This document shows positions 4,912-11,343 of a stretch of 17,339 nt of DNA, piece after piece. Below the pieces are notes generated by a model. That model was not told where the DNA came from. It made no database searches and was given only the letters and a program-made list of their open reading frames with translations. The number at the start of each line of letters is the position of its first letter. Position 1 is the stretch's first letter. Location: the NCBI RefSeq assembly GCF_041431415.1, contig NZ_CP107848.1, positions 1 to 17,339 of the forward strand, written 5' to 3'. This DNA is from Streptomyces sp. NBC_00513. GTDB lineage: Bacteria > Actinomycetota > Actinomycetes > Streptomycetales > Streptomycetaceae. A program made the position numbers and the translations under genes.

Positions 4912-6039
4912 TCATGCGCTCATCTCCAGTTGTCCGGGCACCTGCTCCAGCTCGCGGTATCGGGCGGCGATCCAGCCGGTGGACCAGCCCGTGAGCGCTG
5001 CCGTGGCGCGCTGTGAGCGCCCTTCGCGGACCGCGCTCACGACCGCCGCGCGGGCGTCCCGCTCGCTCATCTTGCCGTCGGTCGGGGCCGGCTGAGGGGC
5101 CGGCTCGGCGACGTCGTGAGCGGGGGTGCTCACGGTGGCACTCACGGCCGGGCGCGGGGTGCTCACGGCAGCGCTCACAGGCGCCGGGACGGACCGGCGA
5201 GCGTCAGTCGCCTTGCGGTCCCGCTCGGTCTTCTGCGCGGCTTCACGGGCCGCGTGCTCACGGTCGAGACGCTGCTGCTCATCACGGCGCAACCGGTCGA
5301 CGCGCTCCCGCTCCTGCCGCTTCTCCTCAGCAGCCGCAAGGCGTGCGGCTTCCTCGCGAGCCGCGGCCCGCTCTTCCCGCTCACGTTCCATCTGCGCGGC
5401 GTGGTCCCGCTCTTCGCGAGCGAGCTGGGCAGCGTGCTCACGCTCGTGCGCACGGTCGGCCCGCTCTTGCTCACGGCGCCGCTCCTCCGCCTGCCGGTCG
5501 CGCTCACGCTCGTCTGCACGAGCCATCTCCCGCGCCTCTCGCTCCGCTCGTGAGCGCTCCTCCTCCTCCCGCCGCTCACGGGCCACCCGGTCTCGCTCCA
5601 CGGCGCGCTCACGCTGGATCCGAGCCACGGCCCGCGTGATCGCCCGCCGCCACATGAGCGCCGCCTCAGCGGTGACGATGAGCAGGATCGGGGCGACCGC
5701 GTGCACGCCCACGCCGACCCAGTCGCCCGAGAGCATCGAGTCCCCGACGTTGAGCGCGAGCGTCATGGCGCCGGTGAGCCAGCGCAGGACCACCGGCCAG
5801 GCGCCAGCCTCCCCGTCGAGCCGCGCGACGATGGCACCGACGCGAACGACGATGATCACGGCCGCGTCCACGACGAGCGGAAGAATCGGCGCGGTCCAGT
5901 CCCACTCGTCGGAGGTCACCCGCTGGACGAGCGGAGTCACGGTGAGGACCGAGTACAGGACCGCCCCGGCGACGATGACCCAGACGAGCCGCAGAGTCCG
6001 TTCGGCAGCGTCGATCTGCTGCTGGGTGCTCAACTTCAT
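4912..6039 (-). CDS. DUF2637 membrane protein with coiled coil and C-terminal HTH (Spd-like)
   Basis: This 375-aa protein has four predicted membrane segments (about 17-37, 50-72, 81-100 and 108-128) with the DUF2637 pattern (P-LVVDAAV-V, LTLALNVGDS, HAVAPILLIVTAE). A roughly 150-residue Glu/Arg/Ala-rich helix or coiled coil follows (132-282), then a Pro/Thr linker (283-322) and a C-terminal HTH-like segment (328-365, with RSQRATAALTGWSTGWIAARYREL). Streptomyces plasmids carry such proteins among their spread genes; SpdB2 is a membrane DNA-binding example, but I infer only a general resemblance. The start at 6039 has GAAGGG 6 nt upstream and overlaps the preceding 44-aa gene by 4 bp (ATGA). 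A longer in-frame reading reaching back to 6285 runs through the preceding genes and is rejected. It is the last gene of the operon. Confidence 0.8.
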   Translation of the reverse strand: MKLSTQQQIDAAERTLRLVWVIVAGAVLYSVLTVTPLVQRVTSDEWDWTAPILPLVVDAAVIIVVRVGAIVARLDGEAGAWPVVLRWLTGAMTLALNVGDSMLSGDWVGVGVHAVAPILLIVTAEAALMWRRAITRAVARIQRERAVERDRVARERREEEERSRAEREAREMARADERERDRQAEERRREQERADRAHEREHAAQLAREERDHAAQMEREREERAAAREEAARLAAAEEKRQERERVDRLRRDEQQRLDREHAAREAAQKTERDRKATDARRSVPAPVSAAVSTPRPAVSATVSTPAHDVAEPAPQPAPTDGKMSERDARAAVVSAVREGRSQRATAALTGWSTGWIAARYRELEQVPGQLEMSA

Positions 6040-6170
6040 CGCTTGCCCTTCGGATTGATGTCGGTTTTGGCCTTCGCGTGGCGCTGGAGTGCGGCGGCGG
6101 CCTTGCGGCTGGCGGCCTCGGCGCTCGCGGCAGCCGCGGCAGCCGCAGCGGCGTTCTCTTTCTGTCCCAT
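6036..6170 (-). CDS. 44-residue alanine-rich peptide, unknown function
   Basis: ATG at 6170, stop overlapping the DUF2637 gene start by 4 bp. The peptide begins MGQKENA, has nine consecutive Ala (7-15), and is otherwise a charged Ala/Lys/Arg helix ending NPKGKR. It starts 3 nt after the stop of the exported-protein gene, so the three are probably translationally coupled. There is no signal or membrane segment. A real small protein is supported mainly by the perfect packing between neighbours; alternatively it is a coupling ORF whose product matters little. Confidence 0.6.
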   Translation of the reverse strand: MGQKENAAAAAAAAASAEAASRKAAAALQRHAKAKTDINPKGKR

Positions 6171-6173
6171 GGC

Positions 6174-6542
6174 TCAGCCGCCGCAGGGGACGACGCCGTC
6201 GACGTCCGCAAACTGGTGGCGGACGTACCCGGCCATGGCGCCCCAGCCGCCGCTGTGCGTACCGGTGGTGATCTGGTGGACCCACACGAGCGCGGGGTCG
6301 GTCGGGTGGCAGCCCTGGATGCTGGCCTCGTCGGCGGTGCCCATGGCTCCGATGACGGTCCCGTCCTCGGCACGGAGCAGCAGACCGCGCGTACCGTCCT
6401 TCGGGGTCACGTCCACCGTGGCTCCCTCGTAGTGGACGTAGCCGGGGGACGGCGCCTTCTCCGGCAGGGCGACGGTGACGGCGGCGCCGGTCCCGAGCGC
6501 GGCGGCGAGTACGGTGGCAGCGGCCTTGGTTGCGAGGATCAT
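6174..6542 (-). CDS. Small exported protein, possible SH3-like fold
   Basis: A 122-aa protein with a typical secretion signal: Lys at 6, a hydrophobic Ala-rich stretch (7-26) and possible cleavage after VTVA or EKA. The mature part is about 95 residues with only two Cys (C78 and C120), suggesting a disulfide. Alternating short hydrophobic runs (GLLLRAEDGTVIGAM, ALVWVHQI, GYVRHQFADVDGVVPC) recall bacterial SH3-like domains of secreted actinobacterial proteins, which may contact peptidoglycan; this is a weak resemblance. GGAG 6 nt before the ATG supports the start. A 145-bp structured gap precedes it, so it may have its own promoter, and it leads into the 44-aa and DUF2637 genes. Confidence 0.65.
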   Translation of the reverse strand: MILATKAAATVLAAALGTGAAVTVALPEKAPSPGYVHYEGATVDVTPKDGTRGLLLRAEDGTVIGAMGTADEASIQGCHPTDPALVWVHQITTGTHSGGWGAMAGYVRHQFADVDGVVPCGG

Positions 6543-6571
6543 CGCGTTCTCCTACTGGGGTTGGCCGCCCT

Positions 6572-6603
6572 CACCCGGGATCTTGTTCAGGGAGCACCGG
6601 GTG
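6572..6603. repeat. Inverted repeat CACCCGG / CCGGGTG before the exported-protein gene
   Basis: Seven-bp arms with an 18-base loop, about 30 bp upstream of the ATG at 6542. It could form in the 5' leader of the downstream gene set or be an operator. Confidence 0.35.
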
Positions 6604-6620
6604 GGGGCGGGTCTACTGAC

Positions 6621-6636
6621 GGCCCCGATCGGGGCC
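6621..6636. repeat. Perfect 16-bp palindrome in the operon gap
   Basis: GGCCCCGATCGGGGCC is fully self-complementary, 50 bp beyond the stop of the 317-aa gene. It can act as an intra-operon terminator hairpin or an operator. Confidence 0.5.
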
Positions 6637-6648
6637 AGCTCCGAGGAG

Positions 6649-6700
6649 CGGTAAACGGGTAAGCGGTAAGCCGGTGACCTGCGGGTTTACCCGCTTACCG
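6649..6700. promoter_or_regulatory. GGTAARCSG repeat cluster forming an imperfect stem
   Basis: Three overlapping forward copies (GGTAAACGG 6650, GGTAAGCGG 6658, GGTAAGCCG 6665) face two inverted ones (GGTAAACCC 6692-6684, GGTAAGCGG 6699-6691). The outer 16-base arms pair with one mismatch and one wobble around a 20-base loop. The right arm overlaps the last codons of the 317-aa gene. Could be a partial terminator, a processing site or an array bound by a plasmid protein. Confidence 0.55.
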
Positions 6701-7640
6701 ATCGGGTCCCGAAGTCGGGGGAGTGGGGGACCGGAGCCGTCTGGGTCAGGTCCGGCACCAGGTGGACCGGGAGGCGCGGCATGTGTCCCAGGGCCTGCGC
6801 GAGCTGGTCGTAGGCGACACCGATCGCCTTGGCGCCGGAGACGCTGACGACCTTTGTCGGGACACCGACGTCGCGCAGCTTCGCGGGGAACGTCGCCGAG
6901 GTGAGGCCGAGGAAGTCGCCTCGCTGGTGCAGGCCGTGCAGGAGATCGACGGCATGGACACCGTTGTGCCCCGACTGCTGCGCGGTCGCGACGGCCTGCT
7001 CGACGTACGTCAGGAGCTGCTGCTTCCACTTCCCCGTATCGACCGGCTCCGGCTCCGGCGCCGCAGGTTCCAGGACGAGCAAGGCCGTGTCCGCGAGGAG
7101 TTCGGCGGGTACCGGACGGACCGTCCGGCCGAAGGACCGGTCACCGCGCACACAGCAGGCCGTCACCGCTCCGGCCGTCGAGAGCAGGAACACGACACCG
7201 TCGAGCAGCCAGGAGCCGGCCACCACTCCCCCGACGGGGACGGCGAGCAGCGAGCAGCGCGCCACCGCGATCCGGACCCGGCGGTGACGGATCTGCCCCG
7301 GGTCGACGTCACGAATCTCGAAGTCGCCCAGTGCGTCGAGCGCGGCATCGTGGCGCCGGGCCTCGCGCTCCGCCTGGGCGAGGTCGGCCTGCGCCGCCGG
7401 CACGAGCCCGCCGTCTTCGGCCGCGATCCGACGCAGCTTCGTCGCCCGCCGGTGCGCACGCTTCGCCTCGCGGGCATGCTCCTCGACGGCCTCACTGTGC
7501 TTGGCGGCGCGCGCTTTGACGATCCGCCGGTGGAGCTCCTCTTCCGACACCGTGTGTCCGCCCGCCCAGTGCGCGACGGCGACACCGATATGGCCGGCCC
7601 CAGCGGCAGTCCGGGCAATCAGGGGTGCAGGCCGGTTCAT
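6687..7640 (-). CDS. Membrane protein with N-terminal helical domain and possible C-terminal winged helix
   Basis: A 317-aa protein not assigned to a named family. Residues 31-105 form a charged helical, coiled-coil-like segment (VSEEELHRRI through RHDAALDAL). Two adjacent membrane segments lie at about 122-143 and 145-164, then a Pro/Glu linker (190-200). The C-terminal 204-290 region (WKQQLLTYVEQAV, HAVDLLHGL, FPAKLRDVGVP, GVAYDQLAQALG) looks like a winged helix of the kind seen at the C-terminus of actinobacterial plasmid transfer proteins. There is no Walker A motif, so it is not a TraB/FtsK motor. The ATG at 7640 overlaps the upstream stop by 4 bp (ATGA), with GGGAGG upstream. A longer in-frame reading back to 8096 overlaps the 174-aa gene and is rejected. 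Confidence 0.65.
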   Translation of the reverse strand: MNRPAPLIARTAAGAGHIGVAVAHWAGGHTVSEEELHRRIVKARAAKHSEAVEEHAREAKRAHRRATKLRRIAAEDGGLVPAAQADLAQAEREARRHDAALDALGDFEIRDVDPGQIRHRRVRIAVARCSLLAVPVGGVVAGSWLLDGVVFLLSTAGAVTACCVRGDRSFGRTVRPVPAELLADTALLVLEPAAPEPEPVDTGKWKQQLLTYVEQAVATAQQSGHNGVHAVDLLHGLHQRGDFLGLTSATFPAKLRDVGVPTKVVSVSGAKAIGVAYDQLAQALGHMPRLPVHLVPDLTQTAPVPHSPDFGTRSVSG

Positions 7641-8161
7641 CCGATCAGCACCTCCCCCGCCCAGGACACGAGTGGGACCAGGACCATGGACGCCCAGCCG
7701 CCGACCGCGACCGTGATGCCCCAGGTAGCGCCGGTCACCGCGCCCGAGAGGGCGAGGGCGCGTTCGCCCCACCCCTTGGCGAAGTAGACGAACAGACCGA
7801 GGCCCACCACGAGAATCAGGGCGATCCAGGACCCGGAGTAGGTCAGAACCTCCCCTGTGGACAGGGGGACCGCGCCCGCCCCGGCCTGGCCGATCGCCGC
7901 GTCCCCGACCGTCCGGCCCATCGCGTTGCCGGTACCGGTGAAGCCCGCAGAGATCCGGCCCAAGAGCCCGGCCGTGACGGCGGAGGCCAGAACCATCGTG
8001 AGGAACGAGCCGGACCACGGCAGCCAGATCCGGCGCTTCTTGAGCGCCTTGAGCTTGCGGCCCTGCGAGTAGAAAACCGACATCGCAGTGACGCACAACA
8101 GGAAGAACCCGAAGGCCGATCCCGCCCTCGTCACGACGTGGGTGAAGGTGATCAGGTCCAT
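7637..8161 (-). CDS. Polytopic membrane protein, 174 aa
   Basis: Not a family I recognise. Four or five membrane segments are visible: about 5-30, 50-70, 108-128, 135-153 and 155-173. A strongly basic cytoplasmic loop (RKLKALKKRR, 35-44) lies between the first two, and a Gly/Ala-rich loop (71-100) before the third. Size and topology fit small Streptomyces Spd proteins or a conjugation-like channel subunit, but neither is shown. The start overlaps the preceding stop by one base (TGATG), and the stop overlaps the next start by four, implying translational coupling and stoichiometric synthesis with both neighbours. A longer reading from 8380 would run inside the upstream gene and is rejected. 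Confidence 0.7.
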   Translation of the reverse strand: MDLITFTHVVTRAGSAFGFFLLCVTAMSVFYSQGRKLKALKKRRIWLPWSGSFLTMVLASAVTAGLLGRISAGFTGTGNAMGRTVGDAAIGQAGAGAVPLSTGEVLTYSGSWIALILVVGLGLFVYFAKGWGERALALSGAVTGATWGITVAVGGWASMVLVPLVSWAGEVLIG

Positions 8162-8532
8162 CAGGCGCCCACGATCCAGGCCGCGATCAGGCTGCGGGTC
8201 GGCTCGGCGATCAGCGTCCCGCCGATGGCGGCGACGAGGAGCGCGGCGCACGCCCACCGGCGGACGCGTCCGCCGGTCGCCATGCCGATCGCGCAGACCA
8301 TGGACGTGATGAACGCGGTGGAGAACGCGGCGTCCACCGACACCGCCTCGGTCACCGGAACCGCCACCCGGTCGGCCCACACCAGGGCCGGGACGGTCGC
8401 GAGGCCGATCACCGTGAGAGTGCGGACCGGCCGCGCCGCCTTGATCGCGGCCCGGACGCGATCCCAGTCCACCGCGTGCGCGTTGGTCGGGTCCAGCTCC
8501 GGAATGTGGTCGAAGTTCTCCGGCAGAGTCAT
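8161..8532 (-). CDS. Small membrane protein, first structural gene of the operon
   Basis: A 123-aa protein with a soluble acidic N-terminus (1-36), then hydrophobic segments at about 38-54, 66-86 and 92-110, with a possible re-entrant end at 113-123; a basic GGRVRR turn separates the second and third. No family recognised. I chose the ATG at 8532, with GGGGGG 7 nt upstream, over an in-frame TTG at 8547 that lacks a ribosome site. It begins one base after the stop of a possible 19-codon leader ORF. With the next two genes it forms a tightly overlapped trio of membrane proteins expected to be made together. Confidence 0.7.
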   Translation of the reverse strand: MTLPENFDHIPELDPTNAHAVDWDRVRAAIKAARPVRTLTVIGLATVPALVWADRVAVPVTEAVSVDAAFSTAFITSMVCAIGMATGGRVRRWACAALLVAAIGGTLIAEPTRSLIAAWIVGA

Positions 8533-8533
8533 A

Positions 8534-8593
8534 TCAAAACCCCCCAATACGGGAGGTGCGGAGCCGGAGCTCCGAGGGGCTAGCGTGGGACAC
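8534..8593 (-). CDS. Possible 19-residue leader peptide
   Basis: A GTG at 8593 preceded by AAAGG (8606-8602) at 8-nt spacing opens a 19-codon frame (MSHASPSELRLRTSRIGGF) whose TGA lies one base before the ATG of the 123-aa gene. The location in the operon leader, after a strong hairpin, fits a coupling ORF. Another in-frame GTG at 8602 would add three residues. It is too short for codon statistics, so this is tentative. Confidence 0.35.
   Translation of the reverse strand: MSHASPSELRLRTSRIGGF
8559..8574. repeat. Small hairpin CGGAGC-CGGA-GCTCCG in the operon leader
   Basis: Six-bp perfect arms with a 4-base loop, within the putative leader ORF and about 27 bp before the ATG at 8532. It might modulate access to the GGGGGG ribosome site when the leader is not translated. 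Confidence 0.35.
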
Positions 8594-8627
8594 GGCGGTC
8601 ACCTTTCACGAGGCGTGCTGCTACGGA

Positions 8628-8665
8628 GCCCCGCCCGCGATCTGTGGAAGGTGATCGGGCGGGGC
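8628..8665 (-). promoter_or_regulatory. Strong leader hairpin upstream of the operon
   Basis: GCCCCGCCCG(c)GATC pairs with GATCGGGCGGGGC (13 bp, one bulged base) around a 10-base loop. It lies between the candidate leftward promoter (8719-8747) and the leader ORF. AAGGTGA (8648-8654), spanning loop and right-arm bases, is complementary to TCACCTT at 8599-8605, which on the RNA carries the leader's ribosome site, so an alternative or pseudoknotted fold is possible. It may be an attenuator or a terminator between the divergent units. Confidence 0.5.
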
Positions 8666-8703
8666 GCTGTGTGACGTACGGACCAGCTCCAAGCGAGTAC
8701 GAC

Positions 8704-8721
8704 GGTACTACACTGTGTACC
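8704..8721. promoter_or_regulatory. Putative GntR operator, copy 2 (both divergent genes present)
   Basis: Same element as 27-44. Here the leftward operon (from 8593) and the rightward gntR (8804) flank it intact, so this copy shows the real regulatory arrangement. Confidence 0.45.
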
Positions 8722-8744
8722 TCAGTGCCACACCCTTGTAGCAT
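8716..8744 (+). promoter_or_regulatory. Candidate gntR promoter, copy 2
   Basis: TGTACC (8716-8721), 17-bp spacer, TAGCAT (8739-8744). The -35 shares bases with the operator at 8704-8721. Confidence 0.4.
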
Positions 8745-8747
8745 CAA
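8719..8747 (-). promoter_or_regulatory. Candidate promoter of the leftward membrane-protein operon
   Basis: TTGATG (8747-8742), 17-bp spacer, TGAGGT (8724-8719) on the minus strand. Its -10 overlaps the operator palindrome at 8704-8721 and it faces the gntR promoter, so one bound GntR dimer could silence both. The leader would be about 180 nt long and contain the hairpin at 8628-8665. Confidence 0.45.
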
Positions 8748-8757
8748 GTCCCCAGGG

Positions 8758-8771
8758 CAAGTTCGAACTTG
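8758..8771. promoter_or_regulatory. Perfect 14-bp palindrome in the gntR leader, copy 2
   Basis: CAAGTTCGAACTTG; equivalent to 81-94. Confidence 0.4.
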
Positions 8772-8803
8772 ACCCGCCGTCACCAACAGCAGGAGCGACC
8801 GCC

Positions 8804-9541
8804 ATGGACCCCACCGAAATCGGCTACCTAGACATCACCGACCACTACCGCCGGCTGATCGCCGACCGGCAGATCACCGACGGCGCGCGGCTGCCCTCGG
8901 TGCGCGACATCGCCACCGAGTGGGGCGTGGCCACCAAGACCGCGCAGCGGGCCCTGAAGGCCCTCTCGATGGAGGGCTACGCCTCTGCGGTGCGTGGACT
9001 CGGCTACGCGGCGACCTTCCGCCCCCACGACTTCGCGACCCTGCGCGTACGCGTGAACGGCTCCCGCGAACGCGGGGAGGCGTATGCCCCCGGCGACGAA
9101 CAGCGCATCCTGTCCGCGAAGCTGACGCCCGCCGGCGGCGCGGTCTCCGAAGTCCTCGGGATCGAGCCGACCGACCTCGCGGTGCTCCGAACCGGGAGCG
9201 TGACCCGGGCGGGTCGGGTCATCCGGATGTCACACTCCTGGTTCCCCGCCGAACTCGCCGATCTCGTCCCGGAACTGCTGACCACCGAGTCCACCCCGCC
9301 CGGCAACGTCGCCCGGATCGAGGCAGCGACTGGCCGCAGGACCGAACTCACCGCCGACCACTTCACCGTGGACCTCACCGCCCTCCAGCACGTCCAGGGT
9401 TTCGGGGTCGCCCAGGGGACACCGGTCCTCGTACGCACCACGGTCCGCCACGACGGGCAGGGCGTCATCGAGTACGGAACCACCTGGTTCCCTCGCAACG
9501 TGGTCCTCGCCGTCGAGTACAACGAGGTGGCCGGCAACTGA
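8804..9541 (+). CDS. GntR/HutC-family transcriptional regulator (copy 2)
   Basis: Identical 245-aa product to the gene at 127-864: GntR winged helix at 7-72 and UTRA-like domain at 95-240. In this copy the complete intergenic region with the divergent operon (8533-8803, 271 bp) is present, so the regulatory inferences rest on this context. The ribosome site AGGAG is at 8791-8795. If the molecule is a true dimer, gene dosage is two; if it is an assembly read-through, this is the same gene seen twice. Confidence 0.85.
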   Translation: MDPTEIGYLDITDHYRRLIADRQITDGARLPSVRDIATEWGVATKTAQRALKALSMEGYASAVRGLGYAATFRPHDFATLRVRVNGSRERGEAYAPGDEQRILSAKLTPAGGAVSEVLGIEPTDLAVLRTGSVTRAGRVIRMSHSWFPAELADLVPELLTTESTPPGNVARIEAATGRRTELTADHFTVDLTALQHVQGFGVAQGTPVLVRTTVRHDGQGVIEYGTTWFPRNVVLAVEYNEVAGN

Positions 9542-9564
9542 ACCCAGACCGCTTCAACACCCTT

Positions 9565-9593
9565 CAGCCCCCGCCGGAGTTCGGCGGGGGCTG
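9565..9593 (+). terminator. Terminator of gntR, copy 2
   Basis: Same 12-bp stem and 5-base loop as 888-916. Confidence 0.75.
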
Positions 9594-9919
9594 CGTCGTA
9601 TCGCTCGGGTCGACTGTGGGGCGCCTACCGTCAAATGGCATGCGCGGCCGGCTGGGACGGCGGCTGCGGGCGCGCTCGGATCAGCAAAAGCGGCCGGCGG
9701 CGGGAGGGGTGGGGTCGGGGGCCGTCCGTCACCTCTCAGCGACCCCGGACTCTGGCCGGGCGCCGTACCCCCGCCGTCACGGATGCGGGCGCGTGAGGCG
9801 CACGACCGCCCCGTCTCGGGCTGGCGGGGAGCTATCAGCTGCCGCGATGCGGATCCGCCGTCAATCTCGCTCCGCTCGTGACAGGTCCGTCGTGGGCGCG
9901 GGTTCGGGTGCGGGCCGTC
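9594..9919. other. Intergenic region, copy 2, no gene seen
   Basis: Equivalent of 917-1242; only the small palindrome and the 17-base shared segment noted there. Confidence 0.5.
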
Positions 9920-10351
9920 TCACCAGAGGCCACTACCCCCCTTCCGCCGGCCCTTGCCGACAGCCTCGGCACGAGCCGCCAACGCCCTCGCGAGCCCGGA
10001 CGAGTCAGGGTCCACAGCCGGCGGGGCCGGCGGCGCGGGCGGGGCCAGCTCGAAGTCACCGCCCGCCGGCTCCTGGTGGTGGTCGACGTCCACCGACGTC
10101 CGCTCGATCGCCGTCGCGAGGAAGAGCGCCGCCTGCATCTCGCGGGGCGCCGGCACCGGCACCGGCGAGGCCGCCGGCGCGCGGTCCCGCTTCATCGGCA
10201 GGCCCAGGCGCTCAGCCTCGTACGCACGCTGCCGGTGCGACCGCCGGCAGTAGCGCCGCGGCGTACGGGTGCCGAGCTGACTCACCGGCTCACCACACCA
10301 CCGACACCCCGGATCCGGACCCACCCGCCGCACCACCACGTCATCGCTCAT
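9920..10351 (-). CDS. Small zinc-knuckle protein, function unknown (copy 2)
   Basis: Identical 143-aa product to 1243-1674, with C16, C19, C35 and H39 as likely metal ligands and the YCRRSHRQRAYE signature. Start at the ATG at 10351, directly downstream of the paired operators at 10362-10416. Convergent with gntR copy 2. Confidence 0.65.
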   Translation of the reverse strand: MSDDVVVRRVGPDPGCRWCGEPVSQLGTRTPRRYCRRSHRQRAYEAERLGLPMKRDRAPAASPVPVPAPREMQAALFLATAIERTSVDVDHHQEPAGGDFELAPPAPPAPPAVDPDSSGLARALAARAEAVGKGRRKGGSGLW

Positions 10352-10361
10352 GCCTGCACCG

Positions 10362-10416
10362 TAGCCGTCACTGTGACGGCTAGACCGGACCCACCTAGCC
10401 GTCACAGTGACGGCTA
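10362..10416. promoter_or_regulatory. Paired 21-bp palindromic operators, copy 2
   Basis: Palindromes at 10362-10382 and 10396-10416, identical to 1685-1739. Confidence 0.65.
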
Positions 10417-10799
10417 GCCCCGCGTCGAGGACGAGCACCAGGCGCACGAGCCCGGCCGCCGTCGACCGGTACGTCATCGAGGCCAGCCGTACGTCTACGC
10501 GATGACGTACGTCGAGGAGCACCAGGCCGTCACCGACGACGTCGACCAGGAGCACGCGCAGCACCGGAATAGCGACCAGCCGCCGAACACCTCTGGCACT
10601 ACGCCGATCCGGAGCCCGACCCAGCACCGCGGATCCCGCCCCACGGGACCACGCTCACTCGACCACCCAGAAGGGCACACCTCTTGCTACCCGCCCCCGA
10701 AGACCACCCCACCCCCCCACCCACACATATAAGTCCGGCTAGTCACCGGGCCAGATCCGGCCGGTGACCAGCGCGGATGCGCGGGGGTCGGACGTACCG

Positions 10800-10871
10800 C
10801 TTCCCCCCATGTTTCCCCCCATGTCTCCCCGGATGTTTCCCCCCATGTCTCCCCCCTTGTTTCCCCCCATG
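10800..10871. repeat. Six tandem 12-bp repeats, copy 2
   Basis: Same TTTCCCCCCATG-type array as 2123-2194, with the same variant units, so no unit was gained or lost between copies. Confidence 0.85.
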
Positions 10872-10914
10872 TGTTCACGGGAGCACCCAGGTATCTGCCG
10901 ATACGGATCATGAA

Positions 10915-10952
10915 ACCGGTGACTCACCGGTCCGGACCGGTGAGTCACCGGT
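10915..10952. repeat. Perfect 38-bp palindrome, copy 2
   Basis: Equivalent of 2238-2275, with the ACTCACCA/TGGTGAGT repeat following at 10954-10975. Confidence 0.85.
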
Positions 10953-11010
10953 GACTCACCAACCGGCTGGTGAGTGAGCGCGGAGAGGCCGGCTGTCAGG
11001 CCAGAACGGT

Positions 11011-11042
11011 GGAGCAAGATAGTGCGTACTGGGCCCAGTACG
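11011..11042 (-). other. Candidate double-strand origin element, copy 2
   Basis: Palindrome CGTACTGGGCCCAGTACG at 11025-11042 followed leftward by CACTATCTTGCTCC; second CTTGCTCC site at 11336-11329. See 2334-2365. Confidence 0.35.
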
Positions 11043-11343
11043 GTGCGGCCGAGGACGGCCGGAGCATGATCAAACGGGGTGGATGGACAAAGGCAGTTCC
11101 CCTGTCTGGAGAACTGCGACCGAGCGGCAGACTGCCGTCATGAGCACCCCCCGCCGCGCGCTCGGCGCCGGCCCGACGTCGAGCACCAGGCCGCCGGCCG
11201 CGATACCCGCACCGCGGCTTCTGCCGGCGGAACGAGCGGACGTCGAGCAGCACCAGGCCGTCACCGACGACGAGCACCAGGCCGTGAAGATGCCGGAGGG
11301 CCGGCGCCATCTCGGCACCGGCCCCGGCGGAGCAAGTTGGGCG

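Larger units (their letters stand above)
1..8677. repeat. Copy 1 of the 8,677-bp plasmid unit
   Basis: First of two head-to-tail copies. The bases at 1 recur at 8678, and the +8677 offset holds to the last base, so the copies have no net insertion or deletion. All predicted proteins are identical between copies. The unit probably represents one full circle of a small plasmid; base 1 is an arbitrary cut within the gntR promoter region. Confidence 0.95.
10417..11343. other. Repeat-rich candidate origin region, copy 2
   Basis: Equivalent of 1740-2666. Contains the 33-bp repeats at 10509-10541 and 11240-11272, the bulged stem at 10742-10768 and the stem-loops up to 11137. A head-to-tail dimer therefore has two full candidate origins, which in a rolling-circle plasmid would favour resolution to monomers during replication. 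Confidence 0.55.

Noticed and set aside
5126..6058. Plus-strand Ser/Arg-rich ORF opposite the DUF2637 gene
   Set aside because: Mirror of the Glu/Arg coiled-coil codons; no start signal and no plausible fold.
4912..8161. TraB/FtsK-type translocase or relaxase within the leftward operon
   Set aside because: No Walker A, Walker B or HUH motif is visible in any of the operon products; the only HUH protein is Rep.
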